A stretch of DNA of 64,000 nucleotides from Turneriella sp942492915 (GTDB lineage Bacteria; Spirochaetota; Leptospiria; Turneriellales; Turneriellaceae), in NCBI GenBank assembly GCA_942492915.1, contig OW818662.1, positions 1,860,001-1,924,000 of the forward strand, written 5' to 3'. Under the pieces are notes generated by a model, which saw nothing but the letters and a program-made list of their open reading frames with translations, did not search any database and was not told the DNA's origin. This document shows positions 29,963-38,828 of the stretch, piece after piece (within the stretch, counting starts at the first letter, position 1; every line of letters begins with the position of its first letter). A program made the translations under genes and the position numbers.

Positions 29963-30538
29963 TCAGGTGAGGCGTTTCAGGCGGGCAAATGCGAAGGCCT
30001 GTTGCACGAGCCCCACCGCAAGCAGACCATGAAACCAGTTCTCATGCTGAATGCCCAGCGATGCACCTGGCCTCGCAAAAACGAGGCCTGCGACGGAAAC
30101 GCAAATAACGCTGATCGTTATCGGGACTGGTATCCCTTTATAGATGTTCTGGAAGCGGATGGCGGCAAAAATCCAGACTACTTGAGCCGCAATGCCAATC
30201 AAGAGAGCGAATAGCGGAAGATGAAAGAGCGCAAGGGAGAGCACGACCAGCAGACCCGCTGCGAGTTCATAGTACCGACGCCGCCGAATTTCTTCTGCCG
30301 CGAGAAAAAAGCCAACGGCTACCGCCGGCACCCCGTAGACTGAGGCTGCGAGCGAGATCGCCTGGTGCAGGGTGACCAGATCGGGCCAAAAAGCGTAGCG
30401 CACGGTGCCGATGAGCGCGGCCGCCGCGATCGTTAAAAAACCTGCAGGAGCAAGAATGTCAACAATGCCCCCGCGTCGCGAGCGCAGAAAGGCAAAAAAT
30501 GCTGAGGCACACACGAGAAAGTCGAAGACTGCGAGCAT
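29963..30538 (-). CDS. Polytopic membrane protein of unknown function
   Basis: 191 residues with six predicted helices (first MLAVFDFLVCASAFFAFL, later YELAAGLLVVLSLALFHL, LFALLIGIAAQVVWIFAA and others) and short loops. No motif points to a transport or enzymatic role. Encoded directly upstream of the arginine-tailed membrane protein, same direction. Confidence 0.7.
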   Translation of the reverse strand: MLAVFDFLVCASAFFAFLRSRRGGIVDILAPAGFLTIAAAALIGTVRYAFWPDLVTLHQAISLAASVYGVPAVAVGFFLAAEEIRRRRYYELAAGLLVVLSLALFHLPLFALLIGIAAQVVWIFAAIRFQNIYKGIPVPITISVICVSVAGLVFARPGASLGIQHENWFHGLLAVGLVQQAFAFARLKRLT

Positions 30539-30598
30539 GGTGGTGCTTCATGCAGCGCTTTCAAGGGGTCGAGAGATTTTGCCTGCGATTGGCTCTGC

Positions 30599-31408
30599 CT
30601 AGCACCCGGCCAGAATGTGGATGTATACAGATTCGAGTTCTGCGGCCGTCGTTGAATCCGGCAGTTCAAAGAGCACATGCTGCAATGCCTGAGCTACAAT
30701 GGCTTGCGGCAACCCCAGCATGTCTGCAATGAAATGCGCATCTGCCGGCGCAGGCGTGCGGACAGAAACAATCGAAGCTTCGAGCGCCTGCATAAATTCT
30801 GCGGGCAGACTGATCGCCGTGTTGCAGAAAAGCGCTACCTGCGGCGAGCGACGCTCCCCCGCGTTAACCTCAGCCCAGAGATCGGCCAGATCACCCAGGC
30901 GAGATGCTTTGCCCGCCGTTTCAAGCAGCGTCGCCATAGGTTCAGGAAAAACCGCCGCCAGTATTTCTCCGCGTTGCCAGCGCTGCATGGTCTCTGGCAG
31001 CGGCATGTTCGTCAGCGCAATTTGGCCGTCGTAATTTGAATTGCGCAGCAGTGCACGCACCTGAAGGTCGAGCGGACTGCCGGCAAAAGGCAGCGTCAGC
31101 TCTGCAACACGCGCCTCGCTCGAGTATCGCGAAAGATCCGCCAGGGAATTTATCCCTGCATCACGCACCATAACTGCTGAGAGCCCCCAGACAAAAGTGC
31201 CGAGCCGCCGCGTGCGAAGATTCCCGTCCCGGCGTTCCGTCTCAGAATAGCCCGTGCAAAGCAGATCTAAGGTGCCGTTCAGCAAATCAGACAGAGCTGC
31301 GTCATGGTCGGTAAAGAATTGGGTCTTGATAAGTTGCGCATGGTCGCGAGCCATAAGCAAGAGAGGTGCCGAGGCAAGAGAACGCGGTACGGCAACAGTT
31401 AGGCTCAT
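30599..31408 (-). CDS. Substrate-binding-protein-like protein lacking a signal peptide
   Basis: 269 residues resembling the NMT1/THI5 or nitrate/sulfonate type of periplasmic binding proteins: VAVPRSLASAPLLLMARDH at the start, then DLLNGTLDLLCTGY and later GLSAVMVRDAGINSLADLS and ERGEILAAVFPEPMATLLE-like segments. There is no signal peptide, so it should be cytoplasmic. The start ATG overlaps the stop of the [FeFe]-hydrogenase gene (ATGA), so it is the last member of that operon. I know of no such protein as a hydrogenase subunit; a sensing or cofactor-related role is only a guess. Confidence 0.6.
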   Translation of the reverse strand: MSLTVAVPRSLASAPLLLMARDHAQLIKTQFFTDHDAALSDLLNGTLDLLCTGYSETERRDGNLRTRRLGTFVWGLSAVMVRDAGINSLADLSRYSSEARVAELTLPFAGSPLDLQVRALLRNSNYDGQIALTNMPLPETMQRWQRGEILAAVFPEPMATLLETAGKASRLGDLADLWAEVNAGERRSPQVALFCNTAISLPAEFMQALEASIVSVRTPAPADAHFIADMLGLPQAIVAQALQHVLFELPDSTTAAELESVYIHILAGC

Positions 31409-33156
31409 CGGGCGTAGACCGGCCGCGCGTGGTAGGTCGTGTGCAGCAGGTGGTGTGCTTTATCTGACAGCGGTTCGCCGAGAAATTCAGTATAGACCTG
31501 CTGCACCTCGGGGTTGTCGTGCGAACAGCGGATTGCTTTGTCACGGTCTTCGGTGAAAAGCCCCTGCATTCGCTTTTTGCGTATCGCGTCGGTGACGCCG
31601 TAGGGTTGCCCCCCGCCGCCAATGCAGCCACCGGGGCAGGCCATCACTTCGATGAAGTGATAAGGCGGCGGTTCGTTTGCCGCTTTCGCACGCCGTACCC
31701 GTTCGAGCACTTCACCGACGTGGCCCAACCCGTGCGCGACGGCGATGCGAATTTCGTGGCCGGCGATCATCACTGTCGTTTCTTTGATGCCCTCGAGGCC
31801 ACGAATTTCTTCATAGACGAGCTTCGGTAATTTTTCTCCGGTAAGAACAAATTGCGCGGTGCGCAGCGCGGCTTCCATGACGCCGCCGGTCGTGCCGAAC
31901 ATCGTGCCCGCACCCGAATATGCGCCGAGAAAATTATCGGCCTTTTCAGGCGCGAGGTTTCTAAAATCGATGCCCGCCTGCCTGATCATGCGCGCCAGTT
32001 CACGGGTCGTAAGCACTACATCGACGTCTTTGTAGCCCGAGGCAAACATCTCATGGTCGCGCGTGATCTCGTACTTCTTCGCGGTGCACGGCATGATTGA
32101 CACCATCTTCATCTTAGACGGATCGATTTGCATTTTTTGTGCGTAGTAGGTCTTGGCGAGCACTCCCATGATCTGCTGCGGTGACTTAGTCGTCGAAAAA
32201 TTCGGAATAAAATCGCTGTGCAGCTTTTCCATGTAGTCGGTCCAGGAAGGGCAGCACGAGGTAATGAGCGGCAACTCTCCTTTGCCATCTCTGAAACGCG
32301 CGACAAATTCATTCGCCTCTTCCATGATCGTGACATCGGCGGAGAAATTGGTGTCGAAAACACCGTCGAATCCGAGACGGCGCAGGGCAGCGTAAAGCTG
32401 GCCGGTGAGGTTTGCGCCGGGTTCATAACCGAACTCCTCGCCGATCGCCACGCGCACCGAAGGCGCAATCTGCGCCACAGCATAGGTATCTTTGTTGCGC
32501 AGCATCTGCCAGACCAGCTCGGTCTCGTCGTTCTCAACCAGCGCGCCTGTCGGGCAATGCGCTGAACATTGCCCGCACATCACACACGGTGATTCGGCGA
32601 GCAGAATGTCTCCCGCCGGCGCCATGCGCGTATTCATGCCGCGGCCAAGAAAAGACAGCGCATGCACGTTCTGAACGTTTTGGCAGACGTCAACACAGCG
32701 CCCGCATTTGATGCATTTATCAAAGTCGATGACCAGAGAACCAGTCGATGTGTCTTTCGGGACTCCCGGCACAAAATGACCCCAGACGTCGTCGCGAATG
32801 CCGAAATCCGCGGCGAGCGTCTGCAACTCGCAGCTCTGGTTGCGCGCACAGGTTAAGCACGCATTCGGGTGCGTCGACAGAATGAGTTCAAGCAGCGTTT
32901 TGCGGATTTCGACAAGTTCTGCATCATGCGTCGTGATGCGCATTCCCTCTTCGACCGGCGTCGTGCACGCGCGCGGTAAATTAGCCGAGCCTTCAACGCG
33001 CACAATGCACAGGCCGCAGGCACCGTTCGCCACCAGATCGGGATGTTTGCACAATGTCGGTATTTTCACCTGCACGGCCTGCGCTGCGTCGAGCAGTGAA
33101 CTGCCGGGTTTGACCGCGACGGCAATGCCGTTGACCTCAACGTTTATTTCAGACAC
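31405..33156 (-). CDS. hndD: [FeFe]-hydrogenase catalytic subunit (HndD/HydA type)
   Basis: About 583 residues. From the N-terminus: plant-type [2Fe-2S] domain (CKHPDLVANGACGLC...C), the His-Cys [4Fe-4S] motif HPNACLTCARNQSCELQ, two [4Fe-4S] ferredoxin motifs (CIKCGRCVDVC and CVMCGQCSAHC), then the H-cluster domain with TSCCPSW (about 301), MPCTAKKYE (about 356) and EVMACPGGCIGGGGQP (about 509). All three L motifs are intact, so it should be an active hydrogenase. A GTG start at 33156 with CAGGAG upstream fits better than the ATG at 33366, which is inside the previous gene. The start overlaps hndC by 13 bp. HydE, HydF and HydG maturases are not in this window. Confidence 0.93.
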   Translation of the reverse strand: MSEINVEVNGIAVAVKPGSSLLDAAQAVQVKIPTLCKHPDLVANGACGLCIVRVEGSANLPRACTTPVEEGMRITTHDAELVEIRKTLLELILSTHPNACLTCARNQSCELQTLAADFGIRDDVWGHFVPGVPKDTSTGSLVIDFDKCIKCGRCVDVCQNVQNVHALSFLGRGMNTRMAPAGDILLAESPCVMCGQCSAHCPTGALVENDETELVWQMLRNKDTYAVAQIAPSVRVAIGEEFGYEPGANLTGQLYAALRRLGFDGVFDTNFSADVTIMEEANEFVARFRDGKGELPLITSCCPSWTDYMEKLHSDFIPNFSTTKSPQQIMGVLAKTYYAQKMQIDPSKMKMVSIMPCTAKKYEITRDHEMFASGYKDVDVVLTTRELARMIRQAGIDFRNLAPEKADNFLGAYSGAGTMFGTTGGVMEAALRTAQFVLTGEKLPKLVYEEIRGLEGIKETTVMIAGHEIRIAVAHGLGHVGEVLERVRRAKAANEPPPYHFIEVMACPGGCIGGGGQPYGVTDAIRKKRMQGLFTEDRDKAIRCSHDNPEVQQVYTEFLGEPLSDKAHHLLHTTYHARPVYAR

Positions 33157-34976
33157 GCTTGGTACTCCTGTGGAAAATATTTCAGCGTCGCAAAGAGCGG
33201 CGACGGTGCCGCCTTGCCCAGACCGCAGAGTGACGCGCTCTGCATCGCATGCGCGATGCGTTCGATTTGCGTGAGGTCGGCCTGAGTGCCCTGCCCCGCA
33301 AACAGTTTGTCGTAATAGCGCTGCAGTTGAAAGCCACCAATGCGGCAGGGTGCACACTTGCCGCACGATTCGTCGACATTAAAGCCCAGATAAAAGCGCA
33401 TCAACTCGACCATGTTTACATCTTCGTCGAGCACAATCATGCCGCCCGAACCGATGATAGAACCCAAAGCTGCCATGTCTTCGTAGGTCAGATGCGTTTC
33501 AAGCAGGTCGGCCGGCACGAGCCCACCCGACGGCCCGCCAGTCTGCACGGCTTTGATCTTTTTGCCCTGGTGAAGGCCGCCGCAGAGATCGTTTACTACC
33601 GACGCAACGGTTACGCCGAGCGGCACTTCAACAAGTTGTGTACGGCGGATTTTTCCGGAGACGGCAAACACCTTGGTCCCTTTCGACTTGCCTTCGCCGA
33701 TTGCCGCGTACCACGAGCCGCCCTTCGCGATAATTTCGGGCAAGCTCGCGAGCGTTTCGACATTGTTGATACAGGTCGGCGCGTCGTGCAGGCCTCTTAC
33801 CGATGGGTATGGTGGTCGCGCATGCGGGCTGCCGCGTTTGCCTTCAATGGAGGCGATGAGCGCAGTCTCTTCGCCGCACACGTAAGCACCCGCGCCGAGC
33901 CTGACGCGCGCTTCGAAAGAAAATCCGCTGCCCAGAATATTTTTTCCGAGGTAACCCGCAGCTTCGGCTGAAGCAATCGCTTTCTGCACCCGCGCCGTGG
34001 CGAGCGGATATTCTGCACGAATGTAAAAATAACCAACGCTCGCCCCGGTTGCATAACCGGCGAGAATTAACCCCTCGAGCACTGTATGCGGATCACTCTC
34101 GAGAAGGCTGCGGTCCATGAATGCGCCGGGGTCTCCTTCGTCGCCGTTGCAGATGACATATTTTGTTTCACCAGGCTCTGCGGCAGTCAGTTGCCATTTT
34201 TTCCCGGTTGGGAAACCTGCGCCGCCGCGCCCCCTGAGCCCGCTCGCGAGGACTTCATTGACAGTTTCGGCAGAAGAACGCTTCAGTGCCCGGCGCAGCG
34301 CCGCATAACCGCCGGCCGCTGCATAGGCGGTAATATCTTCTGGGTCAATTACACCACAGTTGCGGCTCGCGATTCTTTGTTGCGCGCTCTCGCGCAAGAC
34401 AGTTCCGCGATCAGGTGTTCTTCCCTGCATGATTTCATGCACGACGCGCGCAATATCATCGCGACCAAGATCGGCAATCGTCAACCCCCCGGGGAAAAAC
34501 TGAAATGCATAGCCGCGGTTGTAAAAGCCAAAATCGTTCGCTTCGATGGTTTCAATTTCGGGGGGAACGCAGGCCCTGATGAGCGAAAGCAGATCTTCGT
34601 CGCCACGCTGCATCGTATCAGCACAGACTATGCTCTGCCAACGGTCAGTAAGGGTACCATTCACGCGGCGCGAGCCGAGTATGAGATAGTCGTGAGGATT
34701 ATTTTGCGAGGGAGATTGACGGCGAACGACGAACTCTTCGAAGATGTGCCTCACGCTCTCTGCCGTCAAATGGCCAAAGTGAAGGTGCGGCCGCCCCTCG
34801 ATCAGAAACTCGGCCTGCGGGTCTGCATAACACATTCCCGGTGTGCCGACGGCGACCAGCTTAACCTGCGGATGCGAAGTACACAACTTCCTCAGCGCGG
34901 CGAACACGTGCGCTGCGCCGGCACCGATTGCGCCTGAATCCATTGCGACGCGAATTTCGCCGGCGAAAGACATCAT
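33144..34976 (-). CDS. hndC: NADP-reducing/electron-bifurcating hydrogenase NuoF-like subunit
   Basis: 610 residues. A thioredoxin-like N-terminal domain (about 1-130) is followed by the NuoF core: FMN/NAD-binding GLRGRGGAGFPTGKKW (about 250), NGDEGDPGAFMDR and GAGAYVCGEETALIAS, then the [4Fe-4S] motif ESCGKCAPCR (about 539). It transfers electrons between NAD(P)H and the hydrogenase subunit via FMN. The protein ends at YFPQEYQACLK, without the C-terminal ferredoxin domains often found in HndC proteins. In the N-terminal domain only C49 of the usual [2Fe-2S] cysteines is obvious, so that cluster is probably absent. Start overlaps the NuoE gene by 4 bp. Confidence 0.92.
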   Translation of the reverse strand: MMSFAGEIRVAMDSGAIGAGAAHVFAALRKLCTSHPQVKLVAVGTPGMCYADPQAEFLIEGRPHLHFGHLTAESVRHIFEEFVVRRQSPSQNNPHDYLILGSRRVNGTLTDRWQSIVCADTMQRGDEDLLSLIRACVPPEIETIEANDFGFYNRGYAFQFFPGGLTIADLGRDDIARVVHEIMQGRTPDRGTVLRESAQQRIASRNCGVIDPEDITAYAAAGGYAALRRALKRSSAETVNEVLASGLRGRGGAGFPTGKKWQLTAAEPGETKYVICNGDEGDPGAFMDRSLLESDPHTVLEGLILAGYATGASVGYFYIRAEYPLATARVQKAIASAEAAGYLGKNILGSGFSFEARVRLGAGAYVCGEETALIASIEGKRGSPHARPPYPSVRGLHDAPTCINNVETLASLPEIIAKGGSWYAAIGEGKSKGTKVFAVSGKIRRTQLVEVPLGVTVASVVNDLCGGLHQGKKIKAVQTGGPSGGLVPADLLETHLTYEDMAALGSIIGSGGMIVLDEDVNMVELMRFYLGFNVDESCGKCAPCRIGGFQLQRYYDKLFAGQGTQADLTQIERIAHAMQSASLCGLGKAAPSPLFATLKYFPQEYQACLK

Positions 34977-35440
34977 AGCTCAGCCTCTGGGGCTTCGAGT
35001 GCAGCCAGCATAACGGAGACTTTTTCCCGGCTCAAATGCGTGCAGATTTGCCTATCGGCGAAAGCCAGCGGTGCGAGAGCGCAGCAACCCACACAGCGTA
35101 CCTGTTCAACGCGTATTTCAGTGTGATTCGCCGCATAAGAGCGCACCTGATCAAGCACCTGTTCGCTGCCGGCAAGCCAGCAGCTCGTACCATTACAAAC
35201 GACGACCTTATGCTGATCAGGAGGTTCTGTACGAAAATAGTGATAAAAAGTGAGCACCTCGTAGATTCGCGCCAACGGAATTTTGAGTTTTTCAGACAAC
35301 AGCAGCGCCGACTCGCGCGGTACATACCCATGCGCGTTTTGAATTTCGTGCAGAATAAGAATAAGATTATCGCGCTCACCGGCGAATTGCGAAATCGTGG
35401 CGTCGACTTCGCCTACAATCTGGTCGGTGCGCGCCGGCAT
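34973..35440 (-). CDS. hndA: Hydrogenase NuoE-like [2Fe-2S] subunit
   Basis: 155 residues. A helical N-terminal domain (ILHEIQNAHGYVPRESALLL) is followed by a thioredoxin-like [2Fe-2S] domain with cysteines C82 and C87 (VCNGTSCWLAGS) and C116 and C120 (RCVGCCALAP). It passes electrons within the HndACD complex. The start is ATG 35440; a longer frame to 35515 overlaps the promoter region of tig and is less likely. It heads the operon hndA-hndC-hndD-binding-protein gene; no separate HndB gene is present. Confidence 0.92.
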   Translation of the reverse strand: MPARTDQIVGEVDATISQFAGERDNLILILHEIQNAHGYVPRESALLLSEKLKIPLARIYEVLTFYHYFRTEPPDQHKVVVCNGTSCWLAGSEQVLDQVRSYAANHTEIRVEQVRCVGCCALAPLAFADRQICTHLSREKVSVMLAALEAPEAEL

Positions 35441-35563
35441 GAGCAACGAATACAAGACCTCTATATCTGGTAAAGCACTACTCCCGTGCCCGCCCGCTCG
35501 GGGGAACGGTTGCATAATTTCTCCCTAATTGACGCGGTGTTTCAGAACCCTGAACTGCCGGGT

Positions 35564-36967
35564 ATGCCATCTATATCGATCAGCCGCGAGTCAGAGACCC
35601 GCGTGAAGGCTGACATTACCGTAAATTCAGAAGAGATGAAGCCAGCCGAAGAGCAGGCGCTCAAGAAAATCGGATCACAGGCAGAAATCAAAGGTTTTCG
35701 CAAAGGCAAAGCTCCGGCACACCTGATTAAAGCGAAGTTTGCGTCAGACATCAGGCTTGAAACGCTGTTCGGCCTCGTTGACCTCAACATCGGTGAAGTC
35801 GAAAAGAAAATTGAAGAGCGCGTATACCGCCTCGTGCGCATCGAAGACGTGCAGGAGAAAGGCGACAAGCTGTCGTTTGCCGTCAAGATTGATCTTTTTC
35901 CGTACGTAAAGATCGGAAAGCTCAAATCAGCGCAGATCACCCGCCATTTTCCAACAATCGACGAAGCAGACGTTGACGCAGAAATAAAAGACCGCATGCT
36001 CAGATACGCTGAATACCCCGAGAGCGACGCGGCAACTGCAACCGCCGAGAAAAATGACAAACTGACCGTTGATTTTGAAATATGGGTCGATGACGCGCCG
36101 TCGGGCGAGGTGAACAAAGACTTCGTCTTCGATCTAGGCTCGGGCACGCTCAGCCGTGAACTGGAACAGCAGATCGCCGAGCGCAAAGGCAAAGTCGGTG
36201 AGGAGTTCAAACTCAAAAAAGACCTGCAGGCACAGCAAGACGGCCAGACCCGCAGCTATGAAATCATCGCGACCATCAAGAAAATTCAGAAACCCAGACT
36301 ACCCGAACTGACCGATGCATTCGTCGCCGAAAAATTCAAGGGTTCTTCGACAATTGCCGAGCTGCGCGCACGTATCAGACAAGATCTGGAAAAGCGCTTT
36401 AATATCGCGCTCATTCGCTCTGAAACTGACAAGGCGCTGAAAGCACTCGAAGAAGGTGCGCAGTTCTTTCTTTCAGAGAGCTTTGTAGACCAGAAACTCG
36501 AAGATTTTCTGAGTGAGCGCAAGATGGACAAAGCTGAAGTCACGGGACCTCAGCTTGAGGGACTCAGAAAGGCGCTCGGTGACCGTGAGAAGCCGGGTCT
36601 CCTGATGCGGCAGCTCATCAATGATGCAGAGAAATTTCATCAGAAAAAGAACAAGACTGAAGAATCGTATATTGGCGCATTCAAGCGTTATATCCGTGAA
36701 GAAATCACAACTTTCGAAGGCCAGAATGAAAAAACAGAATCACTGCTGGCAGAACTCGACGCCACCATCGACAGCATGATCGCGGGCGAGAACCGACAGT
36801 CTCCGTGGGAGTCTCTGGTTTCTTCATACCTCACGGTGTTCAGCCGGGAATTTCTTTTCCGCTATTTTGATGACGAGGGCATCGTGAAGAAGGGTAAGAA
36901 AATGACATATAAAGAGTTGTCAGAACAACTCGCCGCAGCAGCACCGGCTGAGAGTGAAGGTGCCTGA
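35564..36967 (+). CDS. tig: Trigger factor
   Basis: Ribosome-associated peptidyl-prolyl isomerase and chaperone. The ribosome-binding signature GFRKGKAP is in the N-terminal domain (about residue 44). The PPIase domain (about 155-250) is recognisable but weak, and the C-terminal helical arms (about 250-445) are complete. I chose ATG 35564 because MPSISISRES lines up with family N-termini; the frame is open from 35486. 467 aa. It is divergent from the hydrogenase operon and overlaps the M23 peptidase gene by 14 bp. Confidence 0.9.
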   Translation: MPSISISRESETRVKADITVNSEEMKPAEEQALKKIGSQAEIKGFRKGKAPAHLIKAKFASDIRLETLFGLVDLNIGEVEKKIEERVYRLVRIEDVQEKGDKLSFAVKIDLFPYVKIGKLKSAQITRHFPTIDEADVDAEIKDRMLRYAEYPESDAATATAEKNDKLTVDFEIWVDDAPSGEVNKDFVFDLGSGTLSRELEQQIAERKGKVGEEFKLKKDLQAQQDGQTRSYEIIATIKKIQKPRLPELTDAFVAEKFKGSSTIAELRARIRQDLEKRFNIALIRSETDKALKALEEGAQFFLSESFVDQKLEDFLSERKMDKAEVTGPQLEGLRKALGDREKPGLLMRQLINDAEKFHQKKNKTEESYIGAFKRYIREEITTFEGQNEKTESLLAELDATIDSMIAGENRQSPWESLVSSYLTVFSREFLFRYFDDEGIVKKGKKMTYKELSEQLAAAAPAESEGA

Positions 36968-37826
36968 GACGAGACTTCTGAACGCCGCATTTTTCGCGGC
37001 AATCGCCCTGGTGTTGCCCGCCGGCATTTTTGCCGGGGCAAATGCGCACAGCAGCTGGCAGGTCATGGCAGAGCGCGCACAAGACCTGCTTACGCCGACC
37101 GAAGTTGAAATTGACAACAAACTGATTCAGACATACCAGGGTTACCCCGGCGTATGGATCTCGAGCGGCGCAAACGTTGCGCTCAAGAAAGTCTGCCGCG
37201 ATGGCGTTTGCGACCTGAACCTGTTTCGCTCCATCAATGAACTCGCCTCCGATCAGAAAACACTGCGGCGTTCTGGTTTGTATTTTTTGCCCTACACGGC
37301 GCAACAGATGAATGCATTCAAAGAATCAGGCTCCGAACGGTTGCGGCTGCAATTGAAAAAAGGCCAGTACCTGTGGCCAGTGATGGGACTCCGAATCACA
37401 AGCCGCGTCGGTACACGCTGGGGCAAGCTGCACGGTGGCATTGATGTCGCGGCGGCGCGTGGCAGTATCGTGGTCGGCGCAACAGAAGGCACGGTCATGA
37501 TTGTCGGCGATCAGGGGGCTTACGGACACTGCGTGTTCGTTGAGAACCATGATGGTACAGTTGCATGGTATGCACACCTGACCGAATCGTATGTCAAAAC
37601 CGGTGACAAAATTGTACGCGGCCAAATCGTGGGTATCTCGGGCAACACCGGGCGATCAACAGGGCCGCACCTGCACTTCGAAATGCGCACACAGCAAGGT
37701 ATAATACTCGACCCCGAACATTTCTTTTTTCTTCCTTATGAAGAGCATCTGAGGCAGGCGCTCGAATACGAGAACGAAGCTGCAACGCGCAATAAACTCG
37801 CGGCGAAACCAACGAATAAGCTCTGA
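36954..37826 (+). CDS. M23 family metallopeptidase, secreted
   Basis: 290 residues. Signal peptide (FFAAIALVLPAGIFAGANA). The peptidase domain has the zinc ligands H160 and D164 in HGGIDVAA and the HLH of GPHLHFEM (H239, H241). Motif order and spacing are those of LytM/M23 endopeptidases that cut peptidoglycan cross-links. All ligands are present, so it may be an active enzyme rather than an EnvC-like activator. The GTG start lies inside the end of tig, implying translational coupling. hemB follows by 6 bp. Confidence 0.88.
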   Translation: MKVPETRLLNAAFFAAIALVLPAGIFAGANAHSSWQVMAERAQDLLTPTEVEIDNKLIQTYQGYPGVWISSGANVALKKVCRDGVCDLNLFRSINELASDQKTLRRSGLYFLPYTAQQMNAFKESGSERLRLQLKKGQYLWPVMGLRITSRVGTRWGKLHGGIDVAAARGSIVVGATEGTVMIVGDQGAYGHCVFVENHDGTVAWYAHLTESYVKTGDKIVRGQIVGISGNTGRSTGPHLHFEMRTQQGIILDPEHFFFLPYEEHLRQALEYENEAATRNKLAAKPTNKL

Positions 37827-37832
37827 TCGAAT

Positions 37833-38828
37833 ATGCCAGACGCAGCGCGACGCCCGTACCTGACCGAGAGGCCGCGACGCAACCGGCACTCTGAAGGCAT
37901 TCGCTCACTTACGCGCGAGACCCACGTGCGTGTCGAAAAACTCATCGAGCCCCTCTTTCTATTGGACGGATCGAATAAAGCAGAAGAAATCTCGTCAATG
38001 CCAGGCATCAAACGCCTGTCTGAAGATCTTGCGCTCAAACATATTGAAGCATCGCTGAAACTCGGCCTGCGCAGCTTCATACTTTTTCCGGCAGTGGTAG
38101 ATTCGCTCAAAGACAATCTGGCCACGTACTCTTACAATAAGTCAAACTTCTATTTGCGCATCATCAGCTCGATCAAAAAACATTTCCCTGACGCGGTTCT
38201 CATTTCAGACGTAGCGCTCGACCCTTACAGCAGCGACGGTCACGACGGCATTGTGCGAGATGGGAAAATTCTGAACGACGAGACCCTCGAGGTACTGGGT
38301 AAAATGTCGGTTGCGCAGGCCGAAGCTGGCATCGACATTCTGGGTCCATCTGACATGATGGATGGCCGCGTAGCCTTTCTACGCGAGGCACTCGATACGG
38401 CAGGCTTCTCGCAAGTGGGCATCATGTCATACACAGCAAAATATGCCAGCGCCTTCTATGGCCCGTTTCGCGATGCTCTGTCTTCTGCTCCGAAATTCGG
38501 CGACAAAAAGACATACCAGATGGACCCGGCGAATGCCGCTGAGGCGCTGCGCGAGGCGCGCCTCGACGCCACAGAAGGGGCGGATTTCTTAATGGTAAAA
38601 CCGGCTCTCGCCTACCTCGACATTATCAGCCGCATCAAACAAGTTTCTGATCTGCCGGTTGTCTGCTACAACGTCAGCGGCGAATATGCAATGGTTAAAG
38701 CGGCCGCGGAAAAAGGCTGGCTCGACGGTAACAAAGCGCGTGATGAAATGCTGCTCGCTTTTTTTCGCGCGGGCGCAGATGCAGTTATAACCTACTTTGC
38801 TCAGGAATTCGCTCAGGCGCACGCATGA
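37833..38828 (+). CDS. hemB: Delta-aminolevulinic acid dehydratase (porphobilinogen synthase)
   Basis: Condenses two 5-aminolevulinate molecules to porphobilinogen for haem. 331 aa. The Schiff-base lysine is K256 in MVKPALAYLD, and the second active-site lysine lies in TAKYASAFYGPF. At the usual zinc site the sequence is SDVALDPYSSDGHDG, with D in place of the three cysteines, so it belongs to the class that depends on magnesium rather than catalytic zinc. It lies between the M23 gene and prmA and overlaps the latter by 4 bp. Confidence 0.96.
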   Translation: MPDAARRPYLTERPRRNRHSEGIRSLTRETHVRVEKLIEPLFLLDGSNKAEEISSMPGIKRLSEDLALKHIEASLKLGLRSFILFPAVVDSLKDNLATYSYNKSNFYLRIISSIKKHFPDAVLISDVALDPYSSDGHDGIVRDGKILNDETLEVLGKMSVAQAEAGIDILGPSDMMDGRVAFLREALDTAGFSQVGIMSYTAKYASAFYGPFRDALSSAPKFGDKKTYQMDPANAAEALREARLDATEGADFLMVKPALAYLDIISRIKQVSDLPVVCYNVSGEYAMVKAAAEKGWLDGNKARDEMLLAFFRAGADAVITYFAQEFAQAHA

